DNA of 64,000 bases from Liopterus haemorrhoidalis (lineage: Eukaryota > Arthropoda > Insecta > Coleoptera > Dytiscidae). Numbering within the stretch: position 1 is the first letter of the stretch; each line of letters opens with the position of its first letter. Shown piece by piece: positions 45,875 to 58,500 of this stretch. A program made the translations under genes and the position numbers. Under the pieces are notes generated by a model that worked only from the letters and a program-made list of their open reading frames with translations, ran no database searches and was not told where the DNA came from. The stretch is from assembly GCA_963971575.1 (NCBI GenBank), contig OZ020611.1:6274882-6338881 (forward strand), written 5' to 3'.

Positions 45875-46799
45875 GGGGATACGCATAAAATTTGTATTTC
45901 CTTAAAACTACATTATTTTGATATGTTAATGTTAGTTATGTCACCTAACAAAACAAAAATTACATTTTAATTAATATTATAGCCAAATTTTTGAATTAAA
46001 ATATTGTAAATTTGAAATAAGCCGACCACGGAGCGAAGGTTGCCGAGTAAAACGACTGAGTATGACGTCAAACGATAGGGGTTTCACATCACAGATACAG
46101 CTACAACATAATCTTTACACGTGTGTGTATTGTATTGTTCGAGAGTTTTGTATTTGTTTTTAAGCAATTTTTCACGCATTTATTATTAAAATGGCAGATA
46201 AAGTTTTGTTAGGGCTCAGAGTGATAATTTACCCAACATTGATGCATTTATGCTCATGGAATATATGAAAAATAATGAATGCTACAGTGCTGAGGAAATA
46301 CGTGGTGTCAAAGTAATTTTTATTTTATATTCTATAACTTTATGTAAACAAACGCTGCAACTCTGTAAAATGTAAATATTTATGTAATTTAAATGTCAGA
46401 ATTTTACTACATTGTTTACATGAAGTTACAAAACGTTAGAGGCATAATTGAAATACTGCAATATAAGTTATCTATTTTAATATAAAATTTAATTCGGTAA
46501 ACATGTATAAATTATTTTTATAGAATCAAACTTTATTTTAACTAAAATCACTCTAACTTTACATAACCTATGAAAGTTATACAAACAAATAAGTTCACAA
46601 CAGACTATGTACGCCGGTAAGCTAGTAGTGTCATACGTCAGTTAGAAGGGGTATGACGTCACACGTCGTTTTCGCGCGCTACATACATTTATGATTTTTT
46701 TAAGCCTTCAAATTACAAAAAAAAAAAAAACTGTTTTTTATGTTTATATGCAACAAGAGGAATATAATAAAAAATAAAAAATAAATCATGCCTATCCCC
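45875..46799 (+). mobile_element. TA-flanked element carrying an exon-like ORF start
   Basis: The ends GGGGATACGCATAAAATTT and the complement of GGGGATAGGCATGATTTAT are flanked by TA (45873-45874, 46800-46801). The interior holds a GC-richer promoter-like stretch (46020-46100), a coding-like segment and a second TGACGTCA-rich patch (46630-46680). Confidence 0.6.
46191..46312 (+). pseudogene. Exon-like remnant of a transposon-linked gene
   Basis: ATG 46191 (MADKVL) is followed by a frameshift before 46217, then SDNLPNIDAFMLMEYMKNNE and CYSAEEIRGVK up to a GT donor at 46313. From memory, this N-terminus resembles a multicopy arthropod family that continues with a zinc-binding and a YqaJ-like nuclease region; that continuation is not in this element. 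Weak assignment, clearly not functional here. Confidence 0.35.
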
Positions 46800-46929
46800 T
46801 ATTATACGTTGCGTTCTGTACCAAACCCCCCACTGTACTTATTTATACCACACCCACCTATAACAGATACCATTGATATCAGACTTCCTCGTCCCATACT
46901 CCGCTGGCAATGGCATGTTTAATGGCGTT

Positions 46930-49900
46930 TCCGATTCGACACCTCGACCATCAAACACCAATAGAATACCAGATTAAATGAAAAAAATTTAAAAAAAACT
47001 AATACTAAACGTTGTGTTACTTCCTGTATGTTTAACTTTAAAAAAGCTAATTTTATAAAGCTTTATAATTTAATTAGTAATTATGATTGGAGTCAGCTTA
47101 AATCATTCGACAATGTTGATATTGCAGATGATTTTTTGTATTCGGCTTTATACCACATATTTGATAAATGTATCCCACCTAAACCTAGTTATAACACGAC
47201 CTTTCCCCCTTGGTTCACTCGTCAAATCAGGTTAGATTTAAGTAAGAAAAGTCATTTTTACAAAATGCATAAAAAATATCAAAACAACACATTTTTCTTA
47301 CAAAAATACAAACAATTTCGTTCCAAACTTATAGTCCAGTAACCTAGTACATCATAAGTTGCATCAAGTGGGGGTAGTTAGTTTCGTTTTTTTTTCTTGT
47401 ATGGGTTGTGCCTGAGATGCAAAATCCAAGTTTTCGACCTCGGCAGCCTTCCGGAACACTTTTGAATTTCGCAAAAACTGCTAAATTTTCGCACACTTTT
47501 CGGTTTCTGCCCATTTTGTCCATAAAGGAGCATGTTTTCGACAAACACCATTCTATGCATTTTTAAACTAGATTAAATTTTCTACAATTTGAGATCAAAA
47601 TGGGCTCGGTAGTCTTAATAGTTTCCGAGATACAGCTTTTCAAAGTTTGAAATAATCTCCAAACTTGAAAATTGTATGCTATATCATGCTCATGGGCACT
47701 GTTTATTTTTAGAAGTGAAAACTACTCCTTATTGTTAAAAATTATAAAATAACATTGCAAAACCTTATATTGCTGCCGAAAATACTGGTTATGTAGATGT
47801 TTCGAAAAAAAAATTATTGGTTTTTTAAACATAGCTCCTCCATTTTTAGTGATAGAAAGTTTTTTCAGAAACGATTTTGTAGGGCTTTTCAAGAGCTATA
47901 AGACTGTGTAAATTAAATTCCTTAAGATCCCTTAGTTTTTAAATGGGGTGAGTTTGAAGGGCTCGAATAAGGTGGTGTTCGCTTGTAAATAGAGGTTTTA
48001 AACGGCTATATCTCGCCAAATATTCACTGTACAGAAAATATATGCACAGGAAAATTTAAGTCATTAAAAAAGCTACAATTTAGAGCTCTATCATTTTTTT
48101 CGTTCTCCAGTAATTTCGGAGATATTTTGAAGAAAAGGGTGAAAAATACGAAATCGCAAAAAATCGTTTTTTCTTTAAACTCCAATTTTTCTAAAATTAG
48201 GCATTTTAAATTGGTCAAACTTCTTGGGTGTACTGAAAATATATATATGAAGAGAACCACAGAAGGGTTGAGGATCAATTTTAATTAGGGGGGTAAATAG
48301 GGGGTTGTTTTCTCTGATTTTTTCGTAGAAAAAAGTAGGTACCGACCTTATTTTGATCATAAGTCGCTTAATTTTTATACTAGAGACTTTGTTTTTTTTT
48401 TGTTTGAAAGGTCTAATCAAATACTTTAAAAAAGATTCAATGAGTTTTCTTCGAAAAATGCAAAGAAAAAAAAAATTTAAGTTTGGAGATTTTTTCAAAT
48501 TTTGAAAAGCTGTATCTCAGAAACTATTGAAGCTACTGAACCCATTCTGGTCTTAAATTGTAGCAAATTTAATCTAGTTTAAAAATGCATTGAATAATGT
48601 TTGTCAAAAACGTGTTCCTTTATGGTCATAATGGTAAGAAACCGAAAAAAGTTCGAAAATTTAGTAGTTTTTGAGAAATTCAAAAGTGTTCCGGAGGGCT
48701 GCCGAGGTCGAAAACTTGGATTTTGCATCTCAGGCATATCCCATACAAGAAAAAATGACGAAACTAACTACCCCCACTTGATGCAACTTTTGCCCCATAA
48801 TCATGACAAGGTTACTGGACTATTAAAACAAATATAAAAATGTTGTATAATAACTATATTAAATCCTGTGAATCTTCAATTATATCAGACCCAAAAAAAT
48901 TTTGGACGTTTGTCAATTCTAAAAAATTAAATTCATCAAACCCCCAGCATTATGTCTTTTAATAATGAAAACTTTTCTACTATTCCGAGTATAGCAAATG
49001 GATTTGTAAATTACTTTCAAAGTGTCTTTTCCTCCGTCTGTTCATCATCTTCCTCTACGTCTTCTAATAGCAATACTCTTCTTAATAATGTCTCTAATAC
49101 TTTAGTCTCTCTATCATATATTTCTACTGATGATATAGAAAACGCTATTAAACAAACTATGAAAAATAACTTATCATGCGGTCCGGACCTTATCCCAAAT
49201 TTAATAACCAGAGACTGTGCCACACCTTTTTCAGAAGCACTCTTCCACATTTTCAATTAATCTATAAAAACCAGTACTTTTCCTTCTAAATGGAAACTGG
49301 GACGAGTCACTCCTATACACAAATCTGGTGATAAAAGTCTTATAAAAAACTATAGACCTGTGACCGTTCTCCCTAATTTTAGTAAAATCTTCGAATCCAT
49401 TATATATAAAAATATCTACTTCAATATAAAAAATAAACTATCCTTTTCACAACATGGCTTTATGCAACACAGATCCACGTCGAGCAACCTTTGTTATTTC
49501 ACGCATTACGTTTCGTCTGCTCTGGATAGCAATTATCGGTAGACGTTGTATATACCGATTTTGCCAAAGCTTTTGATACAATTGATCCCCAAATTATCAT
49601 TGAAAAACTTACTTTGAAAGACTTTCACCAGCACTGGTAGCGTTATTATCGTCGTATCTTCTAGATCGCAATCTATCTGTTTGCTATTGTGGTCATACAA
49701 CCTCACCTTTTTAGTCACTTCCGGAGTCCCACAAGGATCAAATTTAGGTCCTCTTCTTTTTTAAATATTTATTGATGACATTAATAATGTAATAGTCAGT
49801 AAAAGATTAGTTTTTGCCGACGATCTCAAAATTTGTCGCACTATCTCTTCAAATAATGATTGCCACATTCTTCAAAACGACTTGGAAAATATCTCTAATT

Positions 49901-50092
49901 GGTGCACCTTAAACAAACTTAACCTCAATCTTTCTAAATGCGAAATTCTGACATTTACACGAAAATGTAACCCCACTATTTTCTCCTATTCGATACTTAA
50001 TCAGTTGATTACTCGTTGCGAAAGTACCCGGGATCTGGGCATTGAGTTTGATAGTAGACTTACTTTCAACTTGCATATAGATACGATTTGTT
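46930..50092 (+). pseudogene. LINE ORF2 from endonuclease end through RT, split by insertion
   Basis: Blocks in order: DHQTPIEYQIK (end of an AP-type endonuclease, near 46950); the linker KTNTKRCVTSCMFNFKKANF to FRSKLI (to 47342); a 1487-bp insertion; DPKNFWTFVNSKK-like sequence; IPSIANGFVNYFQSVF; then RT motifs WKLGRVTPIHKSGDKS, NYRPVTVLPNFSKIFE, QHGFMQHRSTSSNL, GVPQGSNLGPLLF and FADDLKICRTI. The sequence ends at about 50092 against a fold-back element. Several stops and shifts (49260, 49540, 49760). A jockey-group origin fits the YRPVT and FADD boxes. Confidence 0.85.
47334..48820. mobile_element. Long-TIR fold-back element inside the LINE
   Basis: The tips GTCCAGTAACC and complement are flanked by TA (47332-47333, 48821-48822). 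The arms of about 350 bp include the gcatcaagtgggggtagtta and ccgaggtcgaaaacttggat segments. The centre is AT-rich and has no transposase. The two arms have diverged (for example gcctgagatgc/gcatctcaggc contexts with substitutions). Removing it restores the LINE linker. Confidence 0.85.
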
Positions 50093-50097
50093 TTTTT

Positions 50098-50735
50098 GTT
50101 ATATATTTTTATGTTAACCATTTTACAAAATAATAATCAACATAAGTTTTACAAAGTTGAACGTAGCAAGCTTTGAAAACAATAAAAAAAGAAACAAAAT
50201 ATCTCTAAAATAAACTATTTGACTATTTAGAAAAAAAAAACTATTACTTTTTACAATTATTTTACAAAAACTCTTGTTATTTATAAAACATTTAATTGAA
50301 AAATTAAAATTTAAGTTAAGCATGTTATTTCATATAATAACAGTTATAACAGTTTATTTAAGAGGTATTTTGTTTCTTTTTTTATTGTTTTCAAAGCTTG
50401 CTACGTTCAACTTTGTAAAACTTATGTTGATTATTATTTTGTAAATAAATGGTCGCCATTTTGAAACGGTTAACATAAAAATATGTCTTTTTGGTGTCAT
50501 TGTAAAGCTAATTTATTGTACTTTTAGGAAAAAAATATAAAATTATCGATTCCCTATGCTAGATCAAAAGTTGCCATCATTTCCGGTGAAACCGGAAGTG
50601 CCTCAGAATTCTTATAGTAACCTTTAGATGGGCCTTTTGTGTAGTTTAACTTTTATTCTGAAGATTTTTTATATCTTTACAAATAAAGGAAATTTTCGGG
50701 GTGCCCCGTTTCAAACAAACACCCTGTATACAAAA
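50098..50735. repeat. Fold-back element, copy with short left arm
   Basis: Same family as 18226-18818. The left arm begins at tatttttatgttaacca, while the right arm runs to the true tip CAAACAAACACCCTGTATA. It truncates the LINE on its left. Confidence 0.8.
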
Positions 50736-51589
50736 TTAGCATATTAAACATGAAAATGAACACCTGAAAACCTGAATAATTCTGGTATACGTAGTGTATA
50801 CCCAGCCATCACTGCCTTAAAATAGCCTATACAAGAAAATTTTTAGCGGGTTTTAGCAACAGATTTTTTTTGAAAAATATTAAGAAAAAAATCTGTTCCC
50901 AGGGATGGGCCACGCAGGACATAATATTGCAAAATTAAGTAATTAAAGTGGGTTCCTAACGACTAGGTGACTCATAAGGGCAGAAAAAGCTATCTGTTCG
51001 CTTTCAAATATACAGGCTCTTACCGACCCAACCCAACTATCACTCAACATACACATTTTTAGGAACGTTCACAGAGACATTTCTTTCATGTAACTAAATG
51101 TGAGGGTAAAAAATAACTCATGAGCCGGCATAAGAAAAAAATATATGTATATTCATGACCCCCCCCCCATAAAAATTAAATTTGATCCTGAGTTGTCCAT
51201 AAGAAAGAAAATTGGTTCCGAGCAACCCAAAAGAAAACACTTTGGTGTCGAACCCTCAATAAGAAACAAAAATGGTTGTGGTGCACAACTAATAAAATTG
51301 TCTTAATACGAATCGAGACACTTAAATCGTATATTAGCATTAAACTAAAATTTTTATGATTATGTTTGCAATATTTTGCCCCCCAACCCCATCTGAAAAA
51401 AAGCAAAACAAAACAAGCAAAAATAATAAAATATAAAAACAACAATAACAAAAATGCAGTAAAACAGAAAAAATGGCAATAGAATACAAACACAAAAAAT
51501 GGCAATAAAACAGAAAAGATTGCAATAAAACAGCAATCAGCAACATCTACAATACATACAAAATAAGCAATACAAGTGAAGCATACATA
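50736..51589. other. No gene; flank repeated beyond the minisatellite
   Basis: 50740-50800 (gcatattaaacatgaaaa...gaaaacctg) is repeated at 52362-52425, on the other side of the minisatellite. A run of nine C is at 51161-51169. No supported coding sequence. Confidence 0.45.
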
Positions 51590-52360
51590 TAAATGGGGCA
51601 ATGCATATAAATGGGGGCAAAACATACAGGAATGTGAGAAATACACATAAAATTGGGGATAGAATATAAACACAAAAAATGGCAATAAAACACAAAAAAT
51701 TGCAATAAAACAGCAATAGCAGCAATCAGCAACATCTGCAATACATACAACATAAGCAATACAAATGAAGCATACATATAAATGGGGGCAAAACATACAG
51801 AAATGTGAGAAATACACATAAAATTGGGGGCAATACACACAAAATTGGGGGCAATACACACAAGGCGGGGGCAATACACACAAGGCGGGGGCAATGCATA
51901 CAAGGCGGGGGCAATGCATACAAGGCGGGGGCAATACACACAAAATTGGGGGCAATACACATAAAATGGGGGGCAATACACACAAAATTGGGGGCAATAT
52001 ACATAAAATTGGGGGGCAATACACATAAAATTGGGGGCAATACACATAAAATTGGGGGCAATACATACAAAATTGGGGGCAATACACACAAGGCGGGGGC
52101 AATGCATACAAGGCGAGGGCAATGCATACAAGGTGGGGGCAATGCATACAAGGCGGGGGCAATGCATACAAGGCGAGGGCAATGCATACAAGGCGGGGGC
52201 AATGCATACAAGGCGGGGGCAATACACAAAAAAATTGGGGGCAATACACATAAAATGGGGGGCAATACACACAAAATTGGGGGCAATATACATAAAATTG
52301 GGGGGCAATACACATAAAATTGGGGACAATACACATAAAATTGGGGGCAATACATACAAA
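51590..52360 (+). repeat. Minisatellite, mixed 21-bp and 20-bp GGGGGCAAT units
   Basis: Regular from 51826. The 21-bp type is GGGGGCAATACACATAAAAT-T and the 20-bp type is GGGGGCAATGCATACAAGGC, arranged in blocks, with block order partly repeated (51826-52080, 52081-52350). Neither unit has a stop codon in several frames, which produces spurious frames of up to 386 codons on the minus strand and 170 on the plus strand; none has other support. Confidence 0.95.
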
Positions 52361-52618
52361 ATAAGCATATTAAACATGAAAACGAATACCTGAAAACCTG
52401 GAGAATACTGGTATACGAAGTGTAATCTGAAACAGACAACATGAAAGAAAACAACAAGAAAACGTGAAAACATTTTTATAAAACGAAACCTAAAACCATA
52501 AGTATACAAACTCTGGGCGATTTGTAGATAACAGGCATTTGAGCTGGGTCTCGCCGTCAAGATATCTAGCAGCCGATAAGCACAGGCTCAGCCATCACTG
52601 CAAATTAGCACCCCAAGT

Positions 52619-53051
52619 TCTGAAACATTTAGATTAGTCTTATATCTAAGGGAGGGTGCCACTCAGGTGGCAAGATGTTTAGAGGAAAAACCTCACTTTA
52701 GGTCAAAGTGAGAGCTCAGTTTTATTGCTAAAGCGTTAAGAGACGATCTTAACGCCTGGAGGAGAGCTCTGTTTTTAAATTGAGGAGTTAATAAGAAAAG
52801 AATCTCTTAAACATCGCTGGGGACTAAAATACTTTTTGACTTTCAATAATATTTTTGCCAACTTTGATATCTTCGCAAAGAGTCCTGAAGCTGTTATTAA
52901 TTTAATTAAAAAAAATTGTTAATGCAAGAATATTCACGACTGTTGTCTAGTAAAAGTATTGTAATCCATTATTGTTTTTTTTTCTATTGTACATTATATT
53001 GTAACTTTATTGTCTTTTGGGCTATGCCTGTAACCAAATGAAATGAAATAA

Positions 53052-53085
<34 letters not shown>
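52619..53085 (+). mobile_element. Retroposon 3' region with structured leader and poly-A
   Basis: Ends gctatgcctgtaaccaaatg-aaatgaaataaat followed by about 33 A (53050-53085), as in LINE/SINE 3' ends with AATAAA-like signals. Three perfect short stem-loops lie at 52657-52755. No RT block remains. Confidence 0.55.
52657..52755 (+). other. Cluster of three perfect stem-loops
   Basis: TGCCAC-TCAG-GTGGCA at 52657-52672; CTCACTTT-AGGTC-AAAGTGAG at 52692-52712; GCGTTAAGA-GACGA-TCTTAACGC at 52733-52755. GAGCTC words at about 52713 and 52764 could close an outer stem over the third. This suggests a structured RNA in the retroposon; function unknown. Confidence 0.6.
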
Positions 53086-53088
<3 letters not shown>

Positions 53089-53123
53089 CTTAAGATTATT
53101 AATTTACTACCTTTTTACCATTG

Positions 53124-53255
53124 AAATAACCAAATTCTGGCCCTTCACTGTTGGGGGATAACCAAATTCTGGACCTTCACTGTTGGGGGATAACCAAATT
53201 CTGGACCTTCACTGTTGGGGGATAACCAAATTCTGGACCTTCTCTGGGGAAGAAT
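53124..53255 (+). repeat. 32-bp tandem repeat, 4 copies
   Basis: Unit ataaccaaattctggacctt-cactgttggggg; the last copy is degenerate (tctctggggaag). Confidence 0.95.
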
Positions 53256-53280
53256 TACCAACTTCTGAAACTTACTTCAA

Positions 53281-53800
53281 TTTTCTGTATTTAAAACAAA
53301 ATTATATGCTAATTTAATTTAAAATGATTAGAAACTTCATTTCAACAATCTCTGCTTTCTTCTTAAGGCCTCTTAGTGCATTTCGAACAGATAAAAAGTT
53401 AAAAAAGCAGATTTTTATAAACCTAATCTTAAAATTTTGAAAACTTATTTTATATTTTCTGTATTTAAACCAAAATTATATGCTAATTTATTTTAAATTA
53501 TCAGAAACTTCTTTTCAGCAAATTCTTTCTTCTTAAGGCCTCTTGCTGCATATCGAGTAGAATCAAAATAAAAAAGCAGATTTTTATAAATCTAATCTTA
53601 AAATTTTGAAAACTTATTTCAAATTTTCTGTATTTAAACCAAAATTATATGCTAATTTATTTTAAATTATCAGAAACTTCTTTCCAGCATTCTTTCTTCT
53701 TAAGGCCTCTTGCTGCATATCGAGTAGAATCAAAATAAAAAAGCAGATTTTTAAATCGATTTTTTTATAAAAAATTTTAAAACTTATTTAATATTTGCTA
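53281..53800 (+). repeat. ~170-bp tandem repeat, 3 copies plus partial
   Basis: Units begin ttttctgtatttaaa at about 53281, 53456 and 53624, with a diverged fourth near 53793. Each contains ttcttcttaaggcctcttgc and aaaaaagcagatttttataa. The two later copies are most alike. Confidence 0.9.
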
Positions 53801-53819
53801 TATTTAAAATAAAATTATA

Positions 53820-55560
53820 GGTTTTCATCGAGTACATGTATAAGTTGCTAGACCTCTGATACTGTATTTAAGTCACATGGTTTGCATGACGTTTCTACCG
53901 CTTTTATTTCTGAATACACTCAAAACACAAACTTTTCTAAAATTTCTTATATTTAAATTGGTGACGAATAGGGTATACTAGGTTCTCAATTTCTAGACCT
54001 TCGGCACTATAAAGTCACATGGGTAACGTGACGTTTCGATCAGATAAAACTAATTTTATTAAAAGTATCTATATTATTTAAAATAATTATGGGTTCTTAT
54101 CACCTAAGTGGCGAACAGGGCATAGTAAACCGACACTATAAAGTCACAGGGCTAGTCACATTTCGACTATTTAAAAAAAAAAAATTAAATAATCGGTTTC
54201 TATTTTAAATAATGAATAGGGCAAAATAGGTTCTCAATTTCTAGACCACCGGTACCTTAATAAAGTTACATGGATAGCGTGACGATTGCTGTATGAAAAA
54301 GTATTTAAAATTAATCGAGATTGACTCGAATCTCATGATTGTATATCGAAAAATTAAATGAATATCATGGGACTGAAAATTTGTATGAACTATAATTATT
54401 GGTTCCAATCACTTAATTGGGAAATAGGGTTCAGTATGTTCTCTGTATTTATATAAAAATCACATGGGCTGTGTGACTTTTCATTTTACTAATATATAAA
54501 CAGGTTTAATTAATGGAAAGTGAGTCGACACCTGAAATGACTGCATATCGAAAAACCAAAAGTGGATTCCAGCCTGTCAACTTGGTTTTAGGCTACGTTG
54601 GTAATTATCTTACCATTGAGTTATAAATTGAGGTTTTATTTATTATTATTATTATTTTTTTTTTTGAAAAAAACTAAAATTATTTTTGGAAAATTTTTTG
54701 AAATATTATTTTTAAAGAACTAAGTTTGCTAAATTTAAATCTGAAAAATGACTGGTTTTATCCCTATAGAATGAATTTTAAGTATTAGTTTATACTGAGG
54801 CGACCCCTAAACTGATCTTTGATTAATAAAAATTATTTTCGAAAAATATTTTTGAAAAAAACAATATTATTAAGTATGATTTTGATGAGTTTATGAGATT
54901 ATGACAAAATTAAAACAAAAACTTTGAGAAAAATATTTTTTAGAAGAATTTTGAAAAATTATTTTGGTAAAAAAATTTCAAAATAATGATATTACCTCGA
55001 ACATTGTGAATTTTTTTATTTAAAAACAGAAAATAACTGGACTTATTAACTCTATGCCGTTTTTTAATAGTTATTAATCGACCCCAGAGCTGATCATACA
55101 ATTTCTCAAATATTATTTAAATATTAAAAAAGTAAAAAAATTAAAAAATATCGAAAAAAAATTGGGATTTTTTTGAGAACAAATTTAAAAAAATAATAAT
55201 AGTTAAAATTAACTGGTCATATATATAGTAATTTTTAAGTATTACTCTACTACAATTAAGACTACTTTTAAAATACAAATTTTGAAAAATAATTTAATAC
55301 TGGTTATATCTCTACATAATCATTTTTAAGTATTAATTGATGATGCGTCAACCCCTCTGCTGACTGCATAAAATCTTAAACATTATTAAAATAATAACAA
55401 AATAAAAAATAGAAAAAAACTATTTTAAAAACAAATTTTGAAAAATAATGTAATAACTCAAAATGACTGGTCAAATCTCCGTATAGTAATATTTAAGTAT
55501 TACTCGACACTGCGTCAACCCCTCTGTTGACTACACACTCTTAAATATAATTTAAATATT
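53820..55560 (+). repeat. Two families of long degenerate periodic repeats
   Basis: Family 1 (about 53850, 53992, 54130, 54240, 54440; again 57532): CTAGACCTYYGGTACTATA followed by AAGTCACATGGGTANCGTGA. Family 2 (about 54750, 55033, 55219, 55299, 55463; echo at 57605): GACTGGTYATATCTCYRTA then TTTTTAAGTATTACTCGAC and GCGTCAACCCCTCTGCTGAC. They are separated by AAAAATTTTG-rich filler. No coding potential. Confidence 0.65.
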
Positions 55561-58500
55561 TTTTAAAATAATGTAAAAAAAAATATTAAATAATATCGAA
55601 TTAAAAAATTGAAAAAAGGAATTGAAAAATTGAAAAATAATTTAAAAAAAATATTTCTAAAAAAAAACATTAAAAAATATTGATTATTAAAATTTTAAAA
55701 ATGCTATTTTTAAAAAACTATTTTAAAGATAATGTTCATTCTTGAAAATACTAAAAATGTCTATATTTTAGTTAAATAAGTTTGCCGAGTCGGCTCTTAG
55801 TCGATCTGCGTAATATCAGAATAAAAATTCAATGGCCTGAATTTAAACCATTTTGCTATGCTCTGTAGCCAAATCAAAACCACGAAACCACACAACTAAA
55901 AAATAAGTTAATATTAACAAAAAAATTGATTAATAAAAATAATATTAATAATAATAAATAAGAGCTATTAGCGCATATACTAACAGCCATTATAATACTT
56001 CTAATGGCAATAAAAAAAAACTCTAAAATACGTTTTAAAAATGGTTAAAACTAATTTTAATTTACATCGGCTTTAGGGTTAGCCAGTTAGTGCTATATCA
56101 AAGGATATAACATTGAAATGTCCTCTTTTTGAAAGAGGACACCAAAAAATCCCCCAAAGTATTGTCTTACACACAATATCACAATAAACAAATAAAGGTA
56201 TTTATTATTAATTAATTTAAAAAACAACTTTCTGGTCGGAATATGTTTGACTTAACCTAAAATTTTCCATTCATTTCAAGCGCTAAATAGCCTCATCCAG
56301 AAGTACCTAAAGGCAACACCTATCCCTAGTTTCGCCAACCAATTTGGTTAGGCTCCCCTTGGGGGTCTCAGGATTACCAAAAAGTCAACCGGGATCACCG
56401 GCAAAATATATTCATATTGGCGAAATTATCAAAAAAGGATCATTTATGTTGTTTAACGTCATCCAGCCTCTTCCATACCAAAGGATATGGCCTTGTCAGC
56501 CTTCGGTCAGACGGAATGGCGCCGGGAACCGAGGGCGCAAATAATTTTGTACAAAGGGAATAAAAAAAAGTAATTAAATTTCAACCAATTTTCTACAATC
56601 ATCAACTTAAAAATAAAACGCTTGACCAAGTCAAACGTTGGAAACACTCCACCACATGCTTCAAGGATCTTAAGAAAACCTCCCCTATATCCTAAAAATA
56701 CAAGATCAACGATAATCCTCCCCTTGGAAAATTCATTCAGTCTATCCTGCCTTAGTGAGAGGCCAAACGTTTCCCAGCTATGGAGAACGGACTTCCCAAA
56801 CACTCTGTAGAGGGACGTAGGGTACCCTAGGTCCAGCCAGTAACTTCTGGAGAGTACACCAGTGGACCCATGACCCTGAGACCCAAATACAAATACAAAG
56901 AATTATTTAATGTTCGCAAGATGACTTATATTTTTTTGAGCAAAATTTTGATAAAATTTATAAAGGTCAACCAGCGTTAGGCTACTATCGCCAGGTATAA
57001 ATTCAAATTGACAAACATTTTACAATTACATATTCTTTGACCAGAAAAATTTAATTTTAATTCATTAATTTTATTTTTAACGTTATGTTCCTATTTTAAG
57101 AACAATATAGGATTGTTCTGAAGTATTGTCCGGGGTTTGAGCCCTGTTTTGTGCTGTGTAAGCAAATGTGTAACCACGTACTACAATTTGTAAAAGATAA
57201 AAATATTAATAAAACCAAAAAAATGATTTGAAATCCACGAGTTGACAATTTTGGCAATTTTCCAAAACGCGCCATTTCGGATTTGATCCAAATTTTGAAC
57301 CCAATGGACTACAAATACAGCAGAACTAAATGGAGCCGATTTTGGATTCTAAACTTACATGGGACAGCTCAGTAAAAAAAATTGAACGCTGAATTTGGAA
57401 AACTAAATATTGAAAAATAAATTTGGAAAAATTGGATGTTTATTTTATTTAAAAAATTGCCATTTGAAGTATTTTTAGTAATAATTTATCAATGCCTAAG
57501 TGGCGTATTGATTATAAAATATTTCTTTTTTTCTAGACCTCCGGTACTATGTCAAAAACACCTGAAATTGACATTTTGTCAGTTTAAATGTTTCAATTTT
57601 TTTTTTGTAAGTTTTGCTAACGCTGAGTCATCCCCTTGGTTGACTGCAGAGTATCAAATTTGGAATACGAAAATTCCGTGGTGTCCGGGTTTTGAACCCG
57701 TATTATTTATGACATTATTTTTAAAATAAATCTGTATTGAAAACTATTTTTGAGAACCTATTTTCGAGAATCTAGTTTTGAAATAAGAATTTTGTAGGAA
57801 AGAATTTTTTTTTGAAAACTAATGTAAAAATAATTTAAAAAGTTAATTTTGAAAACTCTTTTCCTGAAAATGAATTATGAAAAAAATATTTTGAATATTT
57901 ATTTTAGAGTATTTTCGAAAAAAGTAATTTTGAATTTAGTATTTTTGAAAGCCTATTAGGGAGCATATTTTTAAAAAGATAATTTTTAAATAAACTATTC
58001 TGAAAAGCTGTTGTTGAAAACTTCTTTTTAAAATATACTTTTAATACAACTTTACCTGAAATCTAATTTTGAAAAAAAGAATTACCTACTAGTCAAAAAA
58101 ATATATTTAAACAATTTTGAAAAAATACTTAAATAACGTTTTTTAAACCAAGATGAAGAAAAACTATTTTTTTTTGTTTGTTTGTTGGCTTTAGTAACTT
58201 AAGCTAACTAGCCAAAAAAACTATTTTTAAAATCAAAAATTAAACGATTGAAAAAACCTGCTTTTTAATTATTTTCTCCTGAAATCAACTCCTGAAGCAT
58301 CCTAAACAAAAAACAGAATTAGCACAAAATAAATCATAAAAACTAAACTTAAAACTAATTTTCAAATAACTTAAAAATTAAAACTTTCAAGCACCTGTTG
58401 AACAGGATTTAAATTTTACCAACACAAACCAATTTATTTACTAGAAGTTGCATTTTGCAAAATCCAATAAAGAAAACTGGTCCTCAACATGTCGTATTTA

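Noticed and set aside
51176..52560. Very long overlapping frames (386, 337, 243, 170, 120 codons) on both strands
   Set aside because: They arise entirely from a stop-free minisatellite in several frames; no domain, no start context, no splice logic.
56119..56141. 10-bp stem with 3-nt loop resembling a histone 3' stem-loop
   Set aside because: Loop size and stem sequence do not match the histone consensus and no histone gene is nearby.
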